The notes under the pieces: generated by a model
What the model saw: the letters and a program-made list of their open reading frames with translations, nothing else
The model's database searches: none
What the model was told of the DNA's origin: nothing
From: Candidatus Sumerlaeia bacterium
Lineage (GTDB): Bacteria > Sumerlaeota > Sumerlaeia > SLMS01 > JAHLLQ01
Length of the DNA stretch: 59,809 bases
Assembly: GCA_028284075.1 (NCBI GenBank)
Contig: JANQSL010000083.1
Coordinates: forward strand, 1 to 59,809
Direction of reading: 5' to 3'
Made by a program: the position numbers and the translations under genes
Part shown: positions 27,360-37,097 of the stretch, piece by piece
Numbering within the stretch: position 1 is the first letter of the stretch
Layout of the letters: each line of letters begins with the position of its first letter

Positions 27360-30300
27360 TTGATCCGCTACTTGTTTCGTGCCGCCCTGGTCCTGGCAAC
27401 CCTGTCGGCCATCCTGACGGGATGTTCCCGCGGCACGGGATTGACACACTCACCAGGGGGGCCGGAAACGTGGAAAACCGGAACAACACTCCCTTCAGAG
27501 CCCTTCTCCTATACAAGCCCGAGACGTGTCGAAAGCCACAGAGATCATGTCCGGACAGTTCTTGCTGCAAGACAACGTATTCATCCTCTTGAAACCGAAG
27601 CCTGGCTTTTCGCGGTACCGCCGGGTGAACTGAAGCTGGAATTCAACTCAGTTGGAATGCGCAACACGTCCACGTTCGAACTTGTAACGCTCGACGATCC
27701 TTTTCTTCTCAATCGACTCATCGGGACAATAAAGCGAAACCGAGCCTTTGAACTGGAGGAGCTCGGAATCATGCGGCGCGTTCGACTTGCCGCCCTGCGC
27801 ATCGACCAATCACGCCGCTTCTCGTGGGACGACCGGCAATGGACCCTTGAGACAATGGACGTGAACATTCGATTCCCTGAATGGACGACTCAAACAGTCA
27901 CTGATCCTGCATTTCTCGACGCAGAGTCGGGTATTCGCCGTATTCTCGATCGGAGTATCGCCAATCCCGACGGATTGTTCCTGTATGCACAGGCGGGCAA
28001 ATCCGGAAAGGCCAAAGCCCCTTCGTGGCAACCTCTCCCGGAAAATTCACCAGGCCTGCCCTGGATCAAGATACCTTTGGAAGAAGAAGGCCTGTACGTG
28101 ATCGACGGACGCTGGCTGTCGAACGCCGGCATCGACCCGGCGGGCCTCCGGCCGGCGGAACTCGCCATCTACTCCCGCGGGGAACGGATCGCGGGAATTC
28201 CACTTGGCGCAACCGACGCGACCTTCGCGACCGGAGCACGTCTTGTTTTTCCCGCTGTTGGGAGCGACTCCCCCGAAACGGCAACACGATACTACTACGT
28301 CGGCCGCGCTCTTGAACCGGCCCGTAACTCCCTCTCAGAGGCTCCTGTCTGGAACGACACCGCCGCCCCGGCCCTTCAAACATACAACCGGACGTGGCGA
28401 ATAGAACAGGACAACAGCCTGCAGACACGAGTGGGTAACTTCCTCAGTATCCGGCAAATGGAATGGGTTTGGAAACAGGTGACGGCGGAGTTGCCGGCCA
28501 CACTCAACTTCGACTGTCCCGGACTTGTGAATCCCACCCCATCGATGAAGGGGCGCTTATTCTTCTACGTTGGAGGACCAGGATCGATCGCGCCCGTTGA
28601 ATACTCCATTGAATTGAACGGTTCCACACTTGTTGAGGGCCAGAGACTCACGAGAAACGCCGATCCTGTCGAGTTTGAGATTCCCGCAAATCTGGCCCGG
28701 CTGACCGGAAACCGGCTGACTTTCAAACTCACACAAAGTGGAAGACCAATCCAATTCCTTTGGGTCGATGCTCTCGAGTTCACGGGGCCAAGTCTGTTGC
28801 GCGCAAAAGACGGTCAACATCTCGCGATACTCGCCGACTCCGGACTCTCCGCCGGACAATATGTCTTTGAAGGCGTCGGATTTCGTCCTTACCGCGTGAT
28901 CGCCCTTGATGTCTCGAACCCCGAATCACCGGAACGACTTCCCATATCCGTTGAAAATGATGTTGTACGCGTTCAGGCACAGGCAACCACAGCAACAAGG
29001 CTGCGCATTATCGAAGCCGACATGATTCGCCGCGCGCCGGCCGGACTCGAATCGACATGGAGAGACTGGCGCTCCGTCCGGCAAAGCGCCGACTTGATCG
29101 TCCTTCATCATTCGCTTTTTACCACTCAGGCGCAACTTGTCGCAGACATGCATGCGGAGAACGGGACCGAAGTTCTAACCGTTCCAGTCGACTCGCTCTA
29201 CGAGGCCTACAGCAACGGGGAGACATCCAGCGACGCCATACGGGATTTCCTGCGGGATTCCGTGAATTACTGGGAAGGCAGGCGGCCGTCATATGCACTC
29301 CTTGTTGGCGACTGCACAAGCGACGGGCGTGGCGTGGCACGCAACGGCATCATCAACTATGTGCCGACTCGAACCCTGTTGAAGAAGAGAGGATCGGCAA
29401 CAGACGAATTCGCGGGCGACGCATGGTATACATGGCTGAACGGCGATGACGAGATCGCGGACATCATCATTGGAAGGCTTTCCGTGGCAAACCGCCAGGA
29501 TGCGGACACGGTAACAAGGAAACTTCTCGACTACGCTGAACAAAACGCCTCGCTGTGGGCACAGCGCGTCTTCGCCGTGACGGACTCCAGAGAGTTTGCC
29601 ACCATCGGTACGTCACTCATGCACGAGTCCGTCAACCGCCACGCAAAAGCCCGGCTCGTCTCCACCGTCCACTATCCCTGGGAAGACAATTTCTATCTCC
29701 CTTCCGAGTATCTGGTCGGTGAAGAAGCCAAGGTTTCGCCGGTCGTAACGGGTCTCATCGAAGAGGAGATCAACGAGGGAGCCGGACTGGTATTGTGGAT
29801 GGGACACGGTTCGCCGAACCTTTGGTCGAATCAGCGCCTGTGGTTTGGCGGTGACACCCCGAACAGCGACAATCTCCGCCTGCGCAACGCAAACCGTCTT
29901 CCCTTCGTTGCATCCTTCACGTGCAACAATGGAGCGATCGACTACCCTGTCCCGCGCTGGAATATCAGTATTATTGAAGACATGATGCGGGTCAGCGAGG
30001 GAGGAATCATCGGTGGCTTCATTCCAAGCGGGCCGGGTTTTCCAAACTCCCATGCATACATCGCGGACCCACTGTTGCGCGTTGCCACTTCAGACGCCCG
30101 AGAGAGCTTCGGTGTCATGTCCGAACTGGCCCGGCTCTCCTTCCAGGCGCACAAGGGTCCGGACGAACATTCAAGAATGTATCTGTTACTGGGCGATCCC
30201 ATGCTCTCATTTCCTCCACTCGCTCTTGAGCCTGCCCTCAGCGTTTCGCCCGCGCTGATCGAAACGCGTCAGAGCGAAATCACGGTGGAAGTTGAACTCT

Positions 30301-31817
30301 CCGACATCACGCCTCGAGGTACAATGCGCTGTGCACTTGTCGACCCGTTCGGCCATGTTGTGGCTGAACGGGAAATCACCGATCGCCGAACCAGTCTCCA
30401 TGGCAGCTTTTCTCCTGCCGACGATTTTCTGGATCTTGTTGTTGATGGAAAAACCGAAGATGGAAGCCCCCTCTTCGCACGCCACAGGATGCCGCGACAA
30501 AACGCCGCCTTGTCGATAACAACCGCTGAGGAAGAGCGAAACGAGGACGGCACGCGAGCACTGGCCGTGGTCATCGGAAACGAAAATGAAGAACCCGCCA
30601 GAGCGGTACTTGAACTCACCCTGTCTGATGAAGAAGCCACTGAACTCGAGCACACCATGGAAATTGCCCCTCGGGGAACCGAAGCCGTTTCCTTCCCGTT
30701 ACCAGACGTTTCGTCCCCGACCCGCTGGACACTCAGGCTTGCCGCGGAAAACAAGCTGCCCACAAACCACGGCATGCTGCGGCAGGGGTTACTCGTGCCA
30801 TCCGGCACCACAGAAGGAGTGGATCTCTTCGTTGAAGCGAATGCCACCCAATGGCATGCGATGCATGACGAGGCACGACAGGGAATTGCCGTACCGGTTG
30901 GAAACTCCGGTTCTCTCCCGGCAAGCGCCACTCTTGAATGGAAACTCACAGCGGACGGCTCGGTTATGGAATCAGGCACTGCAAACATCTCCGCCGTTCA
31001 ACCAGGCGGCGTTATCTGGGCAACTGTTCGGCCACAAACCGGTCTACAGAAATCCAGAGACCTGCACCTCCGGATTGTAACTCGGACTTCCGGTGAAGAT
31101 GTGAACGATGCAAACGATTCAGCAAGAGTCGCCATCGACCACGGAGACTTTCCCGACCTTGAGATTGTGAGCGACTCCATCACCGTGAGCCCGAACCATC
31201 TCGCGGAAGGAGCCACGGTTTTTATCGAAGGCCTCGTGCGAAACCAGGGTGGCAATCAGTCCTGGCCTGTTGAGATCTCCATGCACTCAACGGAGAACGA
31301 CCAGCCACTCAAGAGCTTCGCGGGACAGCCTCAATCGAACATTCCGGCCCTGTCACCGGGCGAAACCTGGCCTTTCCGTGTCCGCTGGGATCCTTTCAAC
31401 AACCTGCAAACGGAAACCGTCAGACTTTCCCTGGACCACCGCAAAACGGCACTCGACCTTAACCGGTCGAACGGCATTCTGGATGTTTCCGTCGATATCA
31501 GATCCAAATGGAAACTCGTTCCCCTTGGCACACGTATTGAACCGGGTTCACAGAGTCACGTTCGCCTGATCGCGGGGATTGAAAACGCGGGCGAGACAGA
31601 CGCCCGTCGCGTCGTGATCACGTTCTACGGTGACACGGAGCAAATCGAGGAAAACCTTCTTGGTGAGGAGCTTGTTGAACTCATCCCTGCGGGAGAACGC
31701 ATCGAGGTTCCCTTTGAATGGGACGTTCGAAACCAGGACCTTCAGCAAAAGCGCGCACCAAGCTTCTCCATCGCGATCAAGGGAAGCTTGCAGCGCACAT
31801 CTTCGGTGACAGAGTAA
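27360..31817 (+). CDS. C25 (gingipain-fold) peptidase-domain lipoprotein
   Basis: A very large (1485-residue) exported protein. The likely start is TTG 27360, with GGGAG about ten bases before, which puts the helix LFRAALVLATLSAILTGC at the N-terminus with LTGC as lipobox. The centre has the clostripain/gingipain core: YALLVGDCTSDG, LVLWMGHGSPN (catalytic-type His816) and ASFTCNNGAIDYP (catalytic-type Cys855). Before it lies a ~600-residue beta-rich region; after it, several CARDB/Ig-like repeats (SALVDPFGHV, LSLDHRKTALDLNRSNG). No Por-type C-terminal sorting domain is seen. Its stop overlaps the next lipoprotein start (TAATG). Family role: Arg/Lys-type cysteine endopeptidase at the cell surface. 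Confidence 0.82.
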   Translation: MIRYLFRAALVLATLSAILTGCSRGTGLTHSPGGPETWKTGTTLPSEPFSYTSPRRVESHRDHVRTVLAARQRIHPLETEAWLFAVPPGELKLEFNSVGMRNTSTFELVTLDDPFLLNRLIGTIKRNRAFELEELGIMRRVRLAALRIDQSRRFSWDDRQWTLETMDVNIRFPEWTTQTVTDPAFLDAESGIRRILDRSIANPDGLFLYAQAGKSGKAKAPSWQPLPENSPGLPWIKIPLEEEGLYVIDGRWLSNAGIDPAGLRPAELAIYSRGERIAGIPLGATDATFATGARLVFPAVGSDSPETATRYYYVGRALEPARNSLSEAPVWNDTAAPALQTYNRTWRIEQDNSLQTRVGNFLSIRQMEWVWKQVTAELPATLNFDCPGLVNPTPSMKGRLFFYVGGPGSIAPVEYSIELNGSTLVEGQRLTRNADPVEFEIPANLARLTGNRLTFKLTQSGRPIQFLWVDALEFTGPSLLRAKDGQHLAILADSGLSAGQYVFEGVGFRPYRVIALDVSNPESPERLPISVENDVVRVQAQATTATRLRIIEADMIRRAPAGLESTWRDWRSVRQSADLIVLHHSLFTTQAQLVADMHAENGTEVLTVPVDSLYEAYSNGETSSDAIRDFLRDSVNYWEGRRPSYALLVGDCTSDGRGVARNGIINYVPTRTLLKKRGSATDEFAGDAWYTWLNGDDEIADIIIGRLSVANRQDADTVTRKLLDYAEQNASLWAQRVFAVTDSREFATIGTSLMHESVNRHAKARLVSTVHYPWEDNFYLPSEYLVGEEAKVSPVVTGLIEEEINEGAGLVLWMGHGSPNLWSNQRLWFGGDTPNSDNLRLRNANRLPFVASFTCNNGAIDYPVPRWNISIIEDMMRVSEGGIIGGFIPSGPGFPNSHAYIADPLLRVATSDARESFGVMSELARLSFQAHKGPDEHSRMYLLLGDPMLSFPPLALEPALSVSPALIETRQSEITVEVELSDITPRGTMRCALVDPFGHVVAEREITDRRTSLHGSFSPADDFLDLVVDGKTEDGSPLFARHRMPRQNAALSITTAEEERNEDGTRALAVVIGNENEEPARAVLELTLSDEEATELEHTMEIAPRGTEAVSFPLPDVSSPTRWTLRLAAENKLPTNHGMLRQGLLVPSGTTEGVDLFVEANATQWHAMHDEARQGIAVPVGNSGSLPASATLEWKLTADGSVMESGTANISAVQPGGVIWATVRPQTGLQKSRDLHLRIVTRTSGEDVNDANDSARVAIDHGDFPDLEIVSDSITVSPNHLAEGATVFIEGLVRNQGGNQSWPVEISMHSTENDQPLKSFAGQPQSNIPALSPGETWPFRVRWDPFNNLQTETVRLSLDHRKTALDLNRSNGILDVSVDIRSKWKLVPLGTRIEPGSQSHVRLIAGIENAGETDARRVVITFYGDTEQIEENLLGEELVELIPAGERIEVPFEWDVRNQDLQQKRAPSFSIAIKGSLQRTSSVTE

Positions 31818-32962
31818 TGTCGCGCCCCGCTGCGATACTGTTTGCTATCGCGCTGTCCGCCTGCCGGACCGGCCCTGTCATTCCGGTGGAACCTCCTCCT
31901 CCGCGCCTTGATATGCGCTCATTCATGCAGAGCAAATGGCTCCCGGCGGAAGAGCTGACAGCGCTCACTGAAAACGAAATGCTCCTTGCCGCATGGTCCG
32001 ATTCCCAGCGGGCTGACGGGACCACGGCAGTGTTTCTTCCAATCCGCCGCAACGATGGCACTGTCCTCGAAAAACAGCGGAGTGTAACAGCCGCCAATGC
32101 CTTTCAAAACGCCGGAATGCAGTCCGTGCTCGTCGTCCCGCTCTTCCTCGGCACTCCCCGGACAGCGGAAGAATCGCCCGTTCGCTTGTCAGGATCCCCG
32201 TGGGATGGTTCCTGCCCGCGAATATCTCCCACAAGCACCCGAGTCCGTGCTAATAACCTCCGGCTCCTCAGAGAAATTGCGGACAAACCCATGGATGCAC
32301 TCTGCATCAGCCACGCTGGTTTTCCCTCAATCGATACGGACTTCAACAACACGACCCGTTTCGCATTCGAAAGTTTCCTCGGCAAAGCCATCCCCGACTG
32401 GCCGGACTCTGTAGCCTCCCTGGACAAAGACGGAGATCTCCTTCGCGGGCCACTGTGGGACCGATGGATTTTCTGGCGAGCAGCCTTCCTTGCAAACCAT
32501 CTCGTTTCATGCCGGAAAGCGTTTGATGAAGCGCGCCTCAATGCAGGACTCGAAGCCGTCCCTGTCATACTCATGGTCAACGGCTATTATTCCCTGCATA
32601 CGCACGAGTCCCTCAACTGGGCGACAGCCTCCGCTCTGCGCCAGTCCCGATTCCCTAACGCGCCCTCCAACTATAACATCACCGCAATCGGCGACCGGTT
32701 TGATGCACTCCTCCTGGAATGCTTCGCCCCGTTACCACGAGAAGCTGATGCAACGGCATCCGGCTACGAAGCATGGTCCTCCGTGCGCGGAGCAGTTCGA
32801 GCCGCGGAAAAACTCACGGGCGACATGCAACTTCTCGTGGCGATCTCCAGAGAAGCCTACTCCGGACCTGATGGTATGCTGAACAACGAAGAGGAACTCT
32901 TCTTGAATGAAACACTGTCCGTCCTGGAAAGTCCGGACATTGGAGTGCTGATGATCGACTAG
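31817..32962 (+). CDS. Lipoprotein of unknown family, coupled to the C25 protein
   Basis: A 381-residue protein starting at ATG 31817 within TAATG. The short leader AAILFAIALSACRTG carries lipobox LSAC. The mature part has a proline-rich linker (VIPVEPPPPRLD) and then a mixed alpha/beta domain with alternating strands, for example SVLVVPLFLGTPR, MDALCISHAGFPSIDTDFNN, VPVILMVNGYYSLHTHESLNW and FDALLLECFAPLPRE, a layout reminiscent of a TIM-barrel glycoside hydrolase-like protein with SHAGF and LLLEC strand ends. I do not recognise the family and assign no reaction. Coupling implies equal expression with the C25 protein. Its last four bases overlap the convergent HU-like gene. Confidence 0.75.
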   Translation: MSRPAAILFAIALSACRTGPVIPVEPPPPRLDMRSFMQSKWLPAEELTALTENEMLLAAWSDSQRADGTTAVFLPIRRNDGTVLEKQRSVTAANAFQNAGMQSVLVVPLFLGTPRTAEESPVRLSGSPWDGSCPRISPTSTRVRANNLRLLREIADKPMDALCISHAGFPSIDTDFNNTTRFAFESFLGKAIPDWPDSVASLDKDGDLLRGPLWDRWIFWRAAFLANHLVSCRKAFDEARLNAGLEAVPVILMVNGYYSLHTHESLNWATASALRQSRFPNAPSNYNITAIGDRFDALLLECFAPLPREADATASGYEAWSSVRGAVRAAEKLTGDMQLLVAISREAYSGPDGMLNNEEELFLNETLSVLESPDIGVLMID

Positions 32963-33282
32963 TCGTCGTCGTGTTCGTCCGACGGATCTTTGGGTCCAAC
33001 CGGAACCGTTTTGATTTCCTTGCCCGGCTTGAACGTCACAACCTTGTGCGCCGGAATGGGGTAAGTCTTCTTGTTCTTGGGGTTACGTCCAATACGGGCT
33101 TTACGCTGCTTGACCTGAAAAACACCAAAGTCACGAATCTCGAGCCGCCCGTGCTTAACGATGATTTCCTTCATCGACTCAACAACCTGGTCGACGATCA
33201 GAAGTGCATCCTTGTCCTTTATCTGCTGGTGCTCGTTGCTCAAACCTTCGGCGATTCGCTTGACGATATCCGCTTTGATCAT
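32959..33282 (-). CDS. HU/IHF-family DNA-binding protein
   Basis: A 107-residue histone-like dimeric DNA-bending protein. MIKADIVKRIAEGLSNE starts the family N-terminal helices; GRLEIRDFGVFQVKQRKAR and the arm RIGRNPKNKKTYPIPAHKVV carry the DNA-binding beta-arm with the R-N-P tip whose Pro inserts into the minor groove. The tail GPKDPSDEHDDD is acidic and longer than in E. coli HU. The ATG at 33282 begins at the standard family N-terminus. It converges on the lipoprotein gene with a four-base overlap, and follows the RluA gene by 82 bases in the same direction. Confidence 0.93.
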   Translation of the reverse strand: MIKADIVKRIAEGLSNEHQQIKDKDALLIVDQVVESMKEIIVKHGRLEIRDFGVFQVKQRKARIGRNPKNKKTYPIPAHKVVTFKPGKEIKTVPVGPKDPSDEHDDD

Positions 33283-33364
33283 CGGTCGGTTCCAGGGCCG
33301 GGAATCTGAATTTGCTGGAGATATGCCCCGTGGTCCCGACTGCCGCAAGGGTTTTCCGTGACCT

Positions 33365-34405
33365 TCAGGACCCTCGCGAGCCGCCTCCACCGCCGCCTCG
33401 GTGACCCTTGGGCGGCCGGTCCGTCCCCCTCAACGCCCTCCCCATCTCCTCCGGCATCGGCTCCACGAAGGTCATCCAGCGGGTATTCCTTCCAGGATGG
33501 CGAAATTTCAGGCGGGTTGCATGAAGCATCATCCGCCCCGGAGTGCGCTTGCCGGCCTTCTTTGGATCCTCTCGAAGCCCTCTTGCGATCTTCCAGTAGA
33601 CCGGATCGCCGATGACTGGATGTCCCGCCTCGGCACAGTGAATGCGAATTTGATGAGTCCGCCCGGTCTCCAGCCGCAGCTCCAGCAACGACCGGCCGCG
33701 GCCCCGCTCCATCACCCGGAAATGAGTGACCGCCTCCTTCGCACCGCGCGGTGCCTCCTCCTCTGAATCCGCCACCGAGCAACGAAACCCGTGCTCGTTG
33801 ATGCCGAGCCAGGACCGCCACGTCCCCTTTGCCTCCCGCGGGACGCCACGGACCACCGCCAGGTAGGTCCGCTCCATCAGACGGGAGGCCGCCTGCTTTT
33901 GCAGAGTCCGGGCGGCGGGCAGAGTTTTGGCAAGCACCATGACTCCACTCGTCCCCCTGTCCAGACGGTGCACCAGCACAGGATTGACAATGGGTTGCTT
34001 GCGAGCCTTCCAGTAGTGCTTCAGCAACTCCACCAACGGCGGTTCCCTGCCCCCTTTCTCCTCCTCCGTCGGCTGCACCACAACGCCCGCGGATTTCGCA
34101 ACGACCACAAATCCCGGCTCATCCTGCAGCACCTTCATGCGCGAAAGCAGAGGCGCCTTTCGCGGCCGGCCCTCTCCCTTCACACCGTGCCGAAGATCGA
34201 TCTCAATCTCATCTTCCGGGCCGACTTCAAGATCGAAATCCGTCGCAACCTCACCGTTGACTCTCACCAGCCCGTTCCCGAGCGCCATCATGGCCTGGCG
34301 GGATGAAAGCCCCGGAAGAAGCTTTTCCAGACCGGGCTTCAGCCGGATCTGTTCGGAAACCGATCCGGCGCTGAAAGTGTGTCGCTTGAGAGGTGCGGTT
34401 GTCAT
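33365..34405 (-). CDS. RluA-family pseudouridine synthase
   Basis: A 346-residue RNA pseudouridine synthase. Residues about 18-72 form an S4 RNA-binding domain (LLPGLSSRQAMMALGNGLVRVNG). The catalytic motif is NPVLVHRLDRGTSGVMVLAKT with nucleophile Asp149, followed by RTYLAVVRG, LLELRLETGRTHQIRIHC and PVIGDPVYW. The C-terminus is a Gly/Arg-rich tail (HRGGGGGGSRGS). Family members modify 23S rRNA (RluC/RluD) or tRNA; the target here cannot be named. Its ATG overlaps the pullulanase stop (ATGA), an unusual partner. Confidence 0.92.
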   Translation of the reverse strand: MTTAPLKRHTFSAGSVSEQIRLKPGLEKLLPGLSSRQAMMALGNGLVRVNGEVATDFDLEVGPEDEIEIDLRHGVKGEGRPRKAPLLSRMKVLQDEPGFVVVAKSAGVVVQPTEEEKGGREPPLVELLKHYWKARKQPIVNPVLVHRLDRGTSGVMVLAKTLPAARTLQKQAASRLMERTYLAVVRGVPREAKGTWRSWLGINEHGFRCSVADSEEEAPRGAKEAVTHFRVMERGRGRSLLELRLETGRTHQIRIHCAEAGHPVIGDPVYWKIARGLREDPKKAGKRTPGRMMLHATRLKFRHPGRNTRWMTFVEPMPEEMGRALRGTDRPPKGHRGGGGGGSRGS

Positions 34406-36906
34406 TTGTGCGACGCAATGATGGCAAGACTTCGCCGCGGAACAAGCACCGTTTCATTGGCTTTTTCCAAACGCAGAGCCGCGGGAGAAGCCTCAAGATC
34501 AAAGGCGAAGAAGCGTCCCCCGGAAAAAGGCGGACTGAATTCCATATCGCCTTCCTGTGGATTGATCAGTACCGCGCAGCGGGCCCAACTCTCGTTGGCA
34601 AGATCTCGGCCGTCCAGTGTGAATGCGATACAGGTGGAGTTCCCGGAATCGAAAAAGGCAAGTCGCTTCCGCACATCCTCCGCCTTCCTGAGGCGAAACA
34701 CGGGATGCTGCCGCCGGATCGCAATCAACCCCTGAACGTAGTTGAAAACATCCATGTGCCGGCGCTTGAAGTCCCAGTCCACCGCATTGATCTCGTCACC
34801 TGAATCATAGCTGTTGTGATTGCCGCTCTTTGTTCTGAGAAACTCGCAGCCTCCGTGTAAAACGATGCCACCCTGCGAGATCATGAGAATTGCCATCGCA
34901 AGACACTGCATGCGAATGCGCTCCTCCTCCGGCTCCCCGGAGGAAAGTGCGATCTTGTCCCAGAGTGTCAGGTTATCGTGACAGGCCAGGTAGTTGATTG
35001 AATCCTCCGGTGAACTCGCCCAATCGTCCACCGATCCCGCAATACCCCGCATTGTCTCCCAACGCCGGCTTCCGTTCTGAGCATAACCACCCCAGACACC
35101 ATCCGGCTCTCCCTTGACGGCGTTGCGAAAGTGATCGTTGAATGCCGCGATTCCCGACCCTGCCACTCGATTCTTGTCCGTCGGGTGAGGCAAACCGCAT
35201 TGTGCGGCAATCCACGGCTCTCCATAAAGCAAAACCCGGGGTTCGATTTCTCTGAGCTCATCTCTGATTGCGCACAGTGTTTCAAAATCCATCAGGCCCA
35301 TCAGATCGAAACGAAAGCCGTCGATCCCGAACTCCGTCATCCAGTAGCGGCATGAATCGATAATGAACCGCCGTGCCATCAGCGCCTCGGACTTGACTTC
35401 GTTTCCCGTTCCCGAACCGTTCCAGACCTTGCCTTCAATGTTCCGCCGCAGGTAGTACTCCGGAGTTACCCGCTCGAATGTATTCTGCAAACCGGTATGA
35501 TTATACACGACGTCCATGATCACGCCGATTCCCGCCTCGTGAAAGGCATCGACCATCGCGCGGAACTCCGTAACACGCTCCCGCCCGTTCACCTTCGTCG
35601 CGTACCACCCCTCCGGCGAATTAAAGAACGCCGTCATGTAGCCCCAGTTGTATTCCGGATCTTCTTCGTTGTTGTCAAAATCCTGACAGGGCATGAGCTG
35701 AACATGCGTGACACCCAGTTCCTGCAGATGAGCCAGCCCCGTCCTGACCGACTCATCCTGCGGCATGGACGTGGTTGATTCCGCCAGACCCGCATACTTG
35801 CCTCCGGCCACCACACCGGATGACTCGTGGATCGTCATATCGCGAACACTGATCTCGGCAACAACCGCGTCCACAAGAGACTCCGGCAAACCGGGCCGTC
35901 GGACCGCTCTGCCGAGAGGTGCGGTTATGAGACTCCACCGTTCAGATCCGATCGTGTTTTTGGCGTACGGATCCGTTACCCATCCCGAGTCGTGACCCCA
36001 CTGTGTACGAACCCGAAGGGAATAACAACTCCCTTCAAGATCGCGGCGTTCCTTTCCCTCCCAGACACCACGGCCCCTGTTCCTGAGCATCACGACTCTC
36101 GAGGGTTCATGCCGCTCCTCATCCGCGTCGCGGATTCCAACGGCCACCTCCACGGCCTGCGGTGAAAACACGCGAAACGTCGTTGAGTCCTTTGTGTAAA
36201 GAGCGCCGAGCTCATCGCAGGTGCCGAACAGATCAGCTCGATACTGCAGCGTTCCCGCCCGAACCGGGGCGGAACGAAAACAATCCGCCTGCATCACAAC
36301 ACGGCCGGCAAGAGACTTCAGAGCCCGTTCAAGTTTCACCTCCAGCAATCGTGTCCTGCCTCTCACAACGGAGAGCGGCGTCACCCTCTCCGCATGAATC
36401 GTTTCCGCGTTGTTTCGAACCGCGCGATAGTGCCGTTGATCCAGCGCCGAGACCTCGACAATACGGGACAACAGCAACCGAACTGTATCCCAGTCATCCA
36501 GCCATGCCGCCTTGATAGCGGGAGATATGTCCGGAGGTTCACTGTAGACTTCATCATCATCCTGGAGAAGCCAGACCTCATAGCCCATGTCCGGCGACCA
36601 GATCCGATCGTTCCCGTCCTTGAACTCCCAGGAGCGCCGGATTCGCGGAACCATTCCGATACCTTGTGCCTCCCTCGCACCTTCTCCATAGCGTCCAACC
36701 TCGACGATGAAATAAACGCCGAACCGGCTCTCCCCCGCCGCCAGCATCTCCGGAGTCTCCGGATTGCGGCGATGAGACTCATCCCAGGTCCAGAGGCTCG
36801 CATCCCGATAGTTGCCATCCCACCGGTGATAGTTAACGCGCAGAAACCTTTGCGAAGTCTGCAACCTCGTCTTCGAACGCTTGTTGAAATGCACTTCGTG
36901 GATCAT
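34402..36906 (-). CDS. pulA: Type I pullulanase (alpha-1,6-glucan debranching enzyme)
   Basis: An 834-residue GH13 enzyme hydrolysing alpha-1,6 branches of pullulan, starch or glycogen. The N-terminal part contains a pullulanase-associated carbohydrate module and a CBM48-like domain (TTFRVFSPQAVEVAVGIRDA). The catalytic barrel shows YNWGYMTAFFNSPEGWY (the type I YNWGYxP motif, here with MT), GVIMDVVYNHTG (region I), GIDGFRFDLMGLMD (region II, nucleophile Asp), VLLYGEPW (region III, acid Glu) and YLACHDNLTLWDKI (region IV). No signal peptide is seen, so it is probably cytoplasmic and acts on glycogen. ATG 36906 is chosen; in-frame 36984 is possible. Confidence 0.9.
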   Translation of the reverse strand: MIHEVHFNKRSKTRLQTSQRFLRVNYHRWDGNYRDASLWTWDESHRRNPETPEMLAAGESRFGVYFIVEVGRYGEGAREAQGIGMVPRIRRSWEFKDGNDRIWSPDMGYEVWLLQDDDEVYSEPPDISPAIKAAWLDDWDTVRLLLSRIVEVSALDQRHYRAVRNNAETIHAERVTPLSVVRGRTRLLEVKLERALKSLAGRVVMQADCFRSAPVRAGTLQYRADLFGTCDELGALYTKDSTTFRVFSPQAVEVAVGIRDADEERHEPSRVVMLRNRGRGVWEGKERRDLEGSCYSLRVRTQWGHDSGWVTDPYAKNTIGSERWSLITAPLGRAVRRPGLPESLVDAVVAEISVRDMTIHESSGVVAGGKYAGLAESTTSMPQDESVRTGLAHLQELGVTHVQLMPCQDFDNNEEDPEYNWGYMTAFFNSPEGWYATKVNGRERVTEFRAMVDAFHEAGIGVIMDVVYNHTGLQNTFERVTPEYYLRRNIEGKVWNGSGTGNEVKSEALMARRFIIDSCRYWMTEFGIDGFRFDLMGLMDFETLCAIRDELREIEPRVLLYGEPWIAAQCGLPHPTDKNRVAGSGIAAFNDHFRNAVKGEPDGVWGGYAQNGSRRWETMRGIAGSVDDWASSPEDSINYLACHDNLTLWDKIALSSGEPEEERIRMQCLAMAILMISQGGIVLHGGCEFLRTKSGNHNSYDSGDEINAVDWDFKRRHMDVFNYVQGLIAIRRQHPVFRLRKAEDVRKRLAFFDSGNSTCIAFTLDGRDLANESWARCAVLINPQEGDMEFSPPFSGGRFFAFDLEASPAALRLEKANETVLVPRRSLAIIASHK

Positions 36907-37097
36907 TGGCGTATCGACATCGCTTCCCTTCAGCCGAGACTCATGGCAATAAGCCCCATCAGGCAATGCAGAACCGCGCGGCAAAACGGACTCTCAGTCC
37001 AGTCGATTGAGCACCTGGTCCAGGAGTGTGCTCCCTTGACCTCGTCCGGCGCGGGGGCGAAGCATTTTGGTTTCGAGCCACGGCCCGCGAGGTCCAA

